Assembly (NCBI GenBank): GCA_031266255.1
Contig: JAISBK010000056.1
Span: forward strand, 1-10,266
Origin: Treponema sp.
Lineage (GTDB): Bacteria > Spirochaetota > Spirochaetia > Treponematales > Breznakiellaceae
Direction of reading: 5' to 3'
DNA: 10,266 nucleotides
Part shown: positions 7,212 to 10,266 of the stretch, piece after piece
Numbering within the stretch: position 1 is the first letter of the stretch
Layout: each line of letters starts with the position of its first letter
Notes under the pieces: generated by a model
The model's input: only the letters and a program-made list of their open reading frames with translations
What the model was told of the DNA's origin: nothing
Databases searched by the model: none
Translations under genes and position numbers: made by a program

Positions 7212-8371
7212 TGTTCTTTCCTCCTTTTGGCAATGAGATAGATGAGCAGGGGCACCCCTACAAAGGAAGTCATAATTCCTACCGGTACAATAGCCGGGGC
7301 GAGGATGATGCAGGAAACCGTATCCGCCAGCACAAGGAGCATCCCCCCGGCAAGGCAGGTAATGGGTATCAGGAAGCGATGATCACCTCCCACAAGCATC
7401 CGGCCAATATGGGGACCCACTAAGCCGATAAAGCCGATGGGCCCCAGGAGACTCACGATCACCGCGGTCATAAACGAGGACAGAAGCAAGCCCAGGATCC
7501 GAAGCCCCTCCACATTAATACCGATACTTTGAGCGGATTCATCCCCCAGCATAAGGGAGTTGAAATTCCACGCCTGCCGGTAGCATAGCAGTACACAAAA
7601 GACTACGCATACCGTAGTGATCTGGAGCTTAATCCAGCTTGCCTTGGACATGCTACCGAACATCCAATACACCAATTCAGCCAGTTCTTCCGGGTTTCCC
7701 AGGTACTGCATAAAAGATGTCGCGGCTTCAAACACATACATCATGGCCACTCCAAAGAGCAGGATCGTCTCCGCACTTACCCGTTTGAGCTTTGACAGAA
7801 AATAGATAAGGAAGGTACAGATAAGGGTAAAGATAAAGGAATTGCTGATGATCGTGATATCCTGACGGACCGCGGCAGGGAAAAGAACCGCCCCAAGGCT
7901 TATCTTGGAGATGATTCCCAGAGCCGCGCCAAAAGAGGCTGCCGCAGATATCCCCAGGGTATACGGAGAGGCTAGAGGGTTGCGAAGGATAGTCTGCATC
8001 ATAAGCCCTGATACCGCAAGACCAATACCCCCTACTACTCCCATGAGGACCCGGGGTACCCGTAAGATCCAGATGATTTGATGGCGTATGTTTATCTCGC
8101 CACCTTTAATCGGAGGACCGGCAAGCAGGGCTTCCCAGCTTTGGGCAACCGAATAGGACGCACCTCCTACGGACAAACCGAACAGGCACAGCAAGCCAAG
8201 GAGCACCACCATGCCAAAGATGAGGAGCAACTTCCGCCGGGTATGAGCGAGATAAATCCGCCCCAATCGGGAACGGGCGTCCTCAGAAACGGGAACAGAC
8301 ACTTGCGCTATGGGTATTAGTTTAGCCAAAGGTTCCTTCTTTAATTTTAGTATTTGAGGCTGTTTCAACAT
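7205..8371 (-). CDS. FecCD/BtuC-type ABC importer permease
   Basis: An inner-membrane permease of 388 residues as drawn. It has the family hallmarks: IWILRVPRVLMG with GLAVSGLMMQTILRNPLASPYTLG (first third), the coupling-region motif LLGPIGFIGLVGPHIGRMLVGG near residue 315, and the terminal PVGIMTSFVGVPLLIYLI helix. About ten membrane helices are expected, and it probably works as a homodimer since no second permease gene is seen. The first 46 or so residues before the first helix are a hydrophilic extension, longer than in E. coli BtuC. The start is doubtful: the ATG at 8371 has no Shine-Dalgarno and lies in a hairpin loop. TTG at 8329 (374 residues) has AAGGA 4 bases upstream and lies beyond the hairpin, so it may be the true start. 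The longest frame is given here. Confidence 0.88.
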   Translation of the reverse strand: MLKQPQILKLKKEPLAKLIPIAQVSVPVSEDARSRLGRIYLAHTRRKLLLIFGMVVLLGLLCLFGLSVGGASYSVAQSWEALLAGPPIKGGEINIRHQIIWILRVPRVLMGVVGGIGLAVSGLMMQTILRNPLASPYTLGISAAASFGAALGIISKISLGAVLFPAAVRQDITIISNSFIFTLICTFLIYFLSKLKRVSAETILLFGVAMMYVFEAATSFMQYLGNPEELAELVYWMFGSMSKASWIKLQITTVCVVFCVLLCYRQAWNFNSLMLGDESAQSIGINVEGLRILGLLLSSFMTAVIVSLLGPIGFIGLVGPHIGRMLVGGDHRFLIPITCLAGGMLLVLADTVSCIILAPAIVPVGIMTSFVGVPLLIYLIAKRRKEHW

Positions 8372-8393
8372 TGGATATTTTGTAACAGCCTCA
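8355..8393 (-). promoter_or_regulatory. Intercistronic hairpin at the permease start
   Basis: On the minus strand TGAGGCTGTT (8393-8384) pairs perfectly with AACAGCCTCA (8364-8355). After one A-A mismatch three more pairs (CAA with TTG) leave an 11-base apical loop whose last three bases are the ATG at 8371-8369. No U tract follows. It could stabilise the upstream binding-protein message, lower permease expression, or hide the ATG. The Shine-Dalgarno AAGGA (8338-8334) for TTG 8329 lies outside the structure. Confidence 0.6.
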
Positions 8394-8418
8394 TTGAGGA
8401 GTTTATTCAGCAGTTTAT

Positions 8419-8453
8419 GCAGAGGTATTACTGAGATGCGTTCCCTCCTCTGC
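8419..8453 (-). repeat. Second inverted repeat in the binding-protein/permease gap
   Basis: GCAGAGG (8419-8425) and CCTCTGC (8447-8453) form a 7 bp stem with a 21-base loop directly after the binding-protein stop. It has no U tract. Together with the larger hairpin 26 bases further on it gives the gap two stem-loops in series, a common arrangement where a binding protein must be made in excess over its permease (inference). Confidence 0.4.
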
Positions 8454-8466
8454 GTACTCTATTCTG

Positions 8467-9555
8467 CTACTCCGAATAGGTCCATATCCCTTCCAAATCA
8501 GAGCCAGGGTGGGCAATGGCGAACCACTCCCGATGTATTGCTTGGGGATCCAGGTCTGCGAATAGATCGGGGTAAAAGGCTTTGGCCAAGTAACATACTC
8601 CGACAATATACCCTGGCCGGGAATGAATATCATTACCAATCAGGAAAATAGTTCCCTTTTGCACTGCAGTGATATTCCCAAACCCTGGGCGGGCTTTAAT
8701 CTCATCATACAGCGCTTTGATGGGGGTAATATCCTGGGCAGTGAACCCCAGAGCTGAAACTTCCCGAACAATGTAGTCTGGGTTCTTTTCGATGACCCAT
8801 TCAGCACTCACTTCGGTATCATCCGCCAGGGCATTATCTGCAAGGCCTCGGGCAATGTTGATGCCCCCAGCTAACTCAACCTGCTGGTAAAACTGGGACT
8901 GGGGACTCCCGGTATGAAAAGCCCCGGCATGCATCTCCAGAAATACCTTGGGACGCTGACTTTCAGGAACCGAAGCAAGTCGTTGGTCAATAAGCCGCTG
9001 GTATTTATCGTAGAACTCAATGATCTGTTGCGCCTGGGCCTCCCGTTGAAAAATCTGACCCAGAATCTTGATATCATTACGCATGCGGCTGGGGGTTCGC
9101 AGATCCAAGGCGACAAATTGAATACCGAATTCGTCCAGGTGATCGCTTTCGCTTACATACCCGTGATGGCTGGTGGCAGAAAGTACGATCTGAGGCATGG
9201 TCGCCGCGAGGGCCTCATAGTTGATCTCTGCGTAAGTAGCAACCATGGGTACCTGGGCAATTGAACTGAACAGCCTATTCTGGAGGGCCTGATGGTTACC
9301 CACTACCCGGTCAAGGACCCCCAGGGCAGAGAGTGCGGTTCCCAAGCCTGAATCCAGCAATGCGACCCGTTCGATGGGCAAAGTGATGGTGATAGTACGG
9401 TTGGAATCATCCCGAACCGTAATCCTCTGGGATGTCCCTTGCGTCGCGGGAGCAGCAGACTTGGTATCCGCGCCGGCTTTGGCGTAAAGGGTATCTGCCG
9501 GGGCCCCGGTAAGTAAGACCGTAAGCAACGCGGCTGGTATGGTTTTGTAAAACAT
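8467..9555 (-). CDS. Periplasmic substrate-binding protein of iron-complex/corrinoid importer
   Basis: A 362-residue protein of the Peripla_BP_2 family (FecB/BtuF fold), which captures ferric siderophores, haem or cobalamin and hands them to the permease. The start is ATG at 9555, with AGGAG (9567-9563) 7 bases upstream; the frame runs to a TTG at 9597, which lacks a site and would put 14 polar residues before the signal peptide. The N-terminus is a signal peptide (MFYKTIPAALLTVLLTG) with a type I cleavage site AKA (residues 25-27) before GAD. There is no lipobox Cys, so it should be free in the periplasm. The mature protein opens with the ITVRDD...ITLPIERVALLDS region and closes with the family's LAKAFYPDLFADLDP segment. 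It is the second gene of the minus-strand block; the true substrate is not evident. Confidence 0.88.
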   Translation of the reverse strand: MFYKTIPAALLTVLLTGAPADTLYAKAGADTKSAAPATQGTSQRITVRDDSNRTITITLPIERVALLDSGLGTALSALGVLDRVVGNHQALQNRLFSSIAQVPMVATYAEINYEALAATMPQIVLSATSHHGYVSESDHLDEFGIQFVALDLRTPSRMRNDIKILGQIFQREAQAQQIIEFYDKYQRLIDQRLASVPESQRPKVFLEMHAGAFHTGSPQSQFYQQVELAGGINIARGLADNALADDTEVSAEWVIEKNPDYIVREVSALGFTAQDITPIKALYDEIKARPGFGNITAVQKGTIFLIGNDIHSRPGYIVGVCYLAKAFYPDLFADLDPQAIHREWFAIAHPGSDLEGIWTYSE

Positions 9556-9583
9556 CGTAAATCTCCTAAGTACTTGTAATGAA

Positions 9584-9601
9584 CTGTTTGATACCAAACA
9601 G
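9584..9601 (-). promoter_or_regulatory. Hairpin between methyltransferase and binding-protein genes
   Basis: CTGTTTG (9601-9595 on the minus strand) pairs with CAAACAG (9590-9584) around a 4-base GTAT loop. It lies 13 bases after the methyltransferase stop and upstream of the binding-protein Shine-Dalgarno. There is no following U run, so it is probably a processing or stabilising stem rather than a terminator. Its GCTGTTT...AAACAG core recurs in the hairpin before the permease. Confidence 0.5.
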
Positions 9602-9614
9602 CTTAATAAAAAAG

Positions 9615-10253
9615 TTATTTTACACAGGTGAACATGAAGACCGGTTTGGTACGCACCGTATCATCATGGATATATTTCCGTTCCCAGGAAGCAAAGGAAA
9701 CATCCGTGAATCCTGCTTCGCGGAATAATGCTGCAAGCGCCTCAGCAGAGACATCACGGTTCAGGGGGAGTTTTCTTTCGATTTCTTCCCGGTAATGATA
9801 GCCGATATGCTGGTCTCCCAGGTGGGGCGTGTAATCGGCATAGACCTTACTTCCCGGCTGTAACACCCGCCGCCATTCACAAAAAACTCGTACCGGCTCC
9901 ACAAGGGTCCACAAGACATGCCGGGAACACAGCAAAGTGAAACTGTTATCCTGGAAAGGCATGGTTTCGATAAGCCCTTGTACCCAATGCACCTCGAGTC
10001 TTCGCATAGCAGCTTTCTGCCGAGCCTGGGAGAGCATGGTTTCCGACCAATCCAGGCCTGTAACTGCTAACCCCTGCTCTGCGGCAAGCAAGGCCACAAA
10101 TCCTGTTCCAGTACCCACATCGAGAACCTTTGTCTCCATCTGAGAGGCCGAGGAAAATAAACTTGCCCAGGGGAACTCTTCGTTTTTATCTTGGATACCA
10201 TGCGCGGGTATTGCATCATAATACACTCCATCGGTATTCCACCAGGATTGCAT
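9615..10253 (-). CDS. Class I SAM-dependent methyltransferase
   Basis: A 212-residue cytoplasmic protein with the Rossmann-fold methyltransferase pattern: motif I VLDVGTGTG (43-51) for SAM binding, the acidic residue Asp68 after strand 2 (VTGLDWSE), the MPFQDNSFTLLCSRHVLW stretch (98-115) around strand 4, and RRVLQPGSKV (128-137). The methyl acceptor is unknown. It precedes the importer genes in the same direction, 59 bases before the binding-protein start, so it is probably in one operon and may act on the imported ligand or a metallophore (inference). The ATG at 10253 has only a weak purine stretch (GAGAAG) close upstream. The frame stays open to the window edge, so the real start and the operon's promoter may lie outside. 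Confidence 0.8.
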   Translation of the reverse strand: MQSWWNTDGVYYDAIPAHGIQDKNEEFPWASLFSSASQMETKVLDVGTGTGFVALLAAEQGLAVTGLDWSETMLSQARQKAAMRRLEVHWVQGLIETMPFQDNSFTLLCSRHVLWTLVEPVRVFCEWRRVLQPGSKVYADYTPHLGDQHIGYHYREEIERKLPLNRDVSAEALAALFREAGFTDVSFASWERKYIHDDTVRTKPVFMFTCVK

Positions 10254-10266
10254 TTCTTCTCGTAAT

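Noticed and set aside
8394..8651. Plus-strand frame over the binding-protein/permease gap
   Set aside because: Mostly antisense to the binding-protein gene and the hairpins; no coding features.
9553..9597. Longer binding-protein start at TTG 9597
   Set aside because: It would overlap the hairpin, lacks a Shine-Dalgarno and would put a polar stretch before a clear signal peptide; ATG 9555 has AGGAG at 7 bases.
9556..9614. Cobalamin riboswitch or Fur box before the binding-protein gene
   Set aside because: The 59-base gap is too short for a cobalamin riboswitch and shows no recognisable Fur-type palindrome, only the small hairpin.

Overview
The window looks like chromosome from a diderm anaerobe of moderate G+C (about 50% in most genes). 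The protein styles suggest a spirochaete of the Treponema type, but that assignment rests on general resemblance and is tentative. The substrate-binding protein has an ordinary signal peptide rather than a lipobox, which fits a cell with a periplasm. No rRNA, tRNA, CRISPR array or transposase was seen.

Left part (1-375): a 74-base, nearly pure C tract opens the window. It is followed by a gene-free stretch holding a rho-independent terminator, an imperfect hairpin, and a promoter whose predicted start point falls on the ATG of recO.

Plus-strand block (376-4678): recO (recombination mediator with a zinc-binding Cys cluster), a thymidine phosphorylase (deoA type) and recJ (5'-3' single-strand exonuclease). 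They lie 34 and 90 bases apart and probably form a repair and nucleoside-salvage operon. RecJ is about 140-150 residues longer than usual. The extra segment sits between its two catalytic halves and reads like a degenerate DnaQ-type exonuclease domain; it is the most unusual item in the window.

AT-rich island (about 4679-6322): a single ABC exporter (membrane domain plus ATPase) with about 25-30% G+C, clearly unlike its neighbours and probably acquired horizontally. It has no ATG or GTG at the expected place. The best start is CTG at 4706 behind a good Shine-Dalgarno sequence. A short stretch of normal composition follows (6323-6440), with a 22-codon reading frame and an inverted repeat.

Minus-strand block (10253 down to 6441): a class I SAM-dependent methyltransferase, then a periplasmic binding protein, a FecCD/BtuC-type permease and a FecE/BtuD-type ATPase. 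Together the last three make a complete importer for an iron complex or corrinoid. The permease and ATPase genes overlap by 7 bases and look translationally coupled. Hairpins in the two longer gaps share GCTGTT/AACAG stems, and the one before the permease holds that gene's only upstream ATG in its loop. This block converges on the plus-strand genes.
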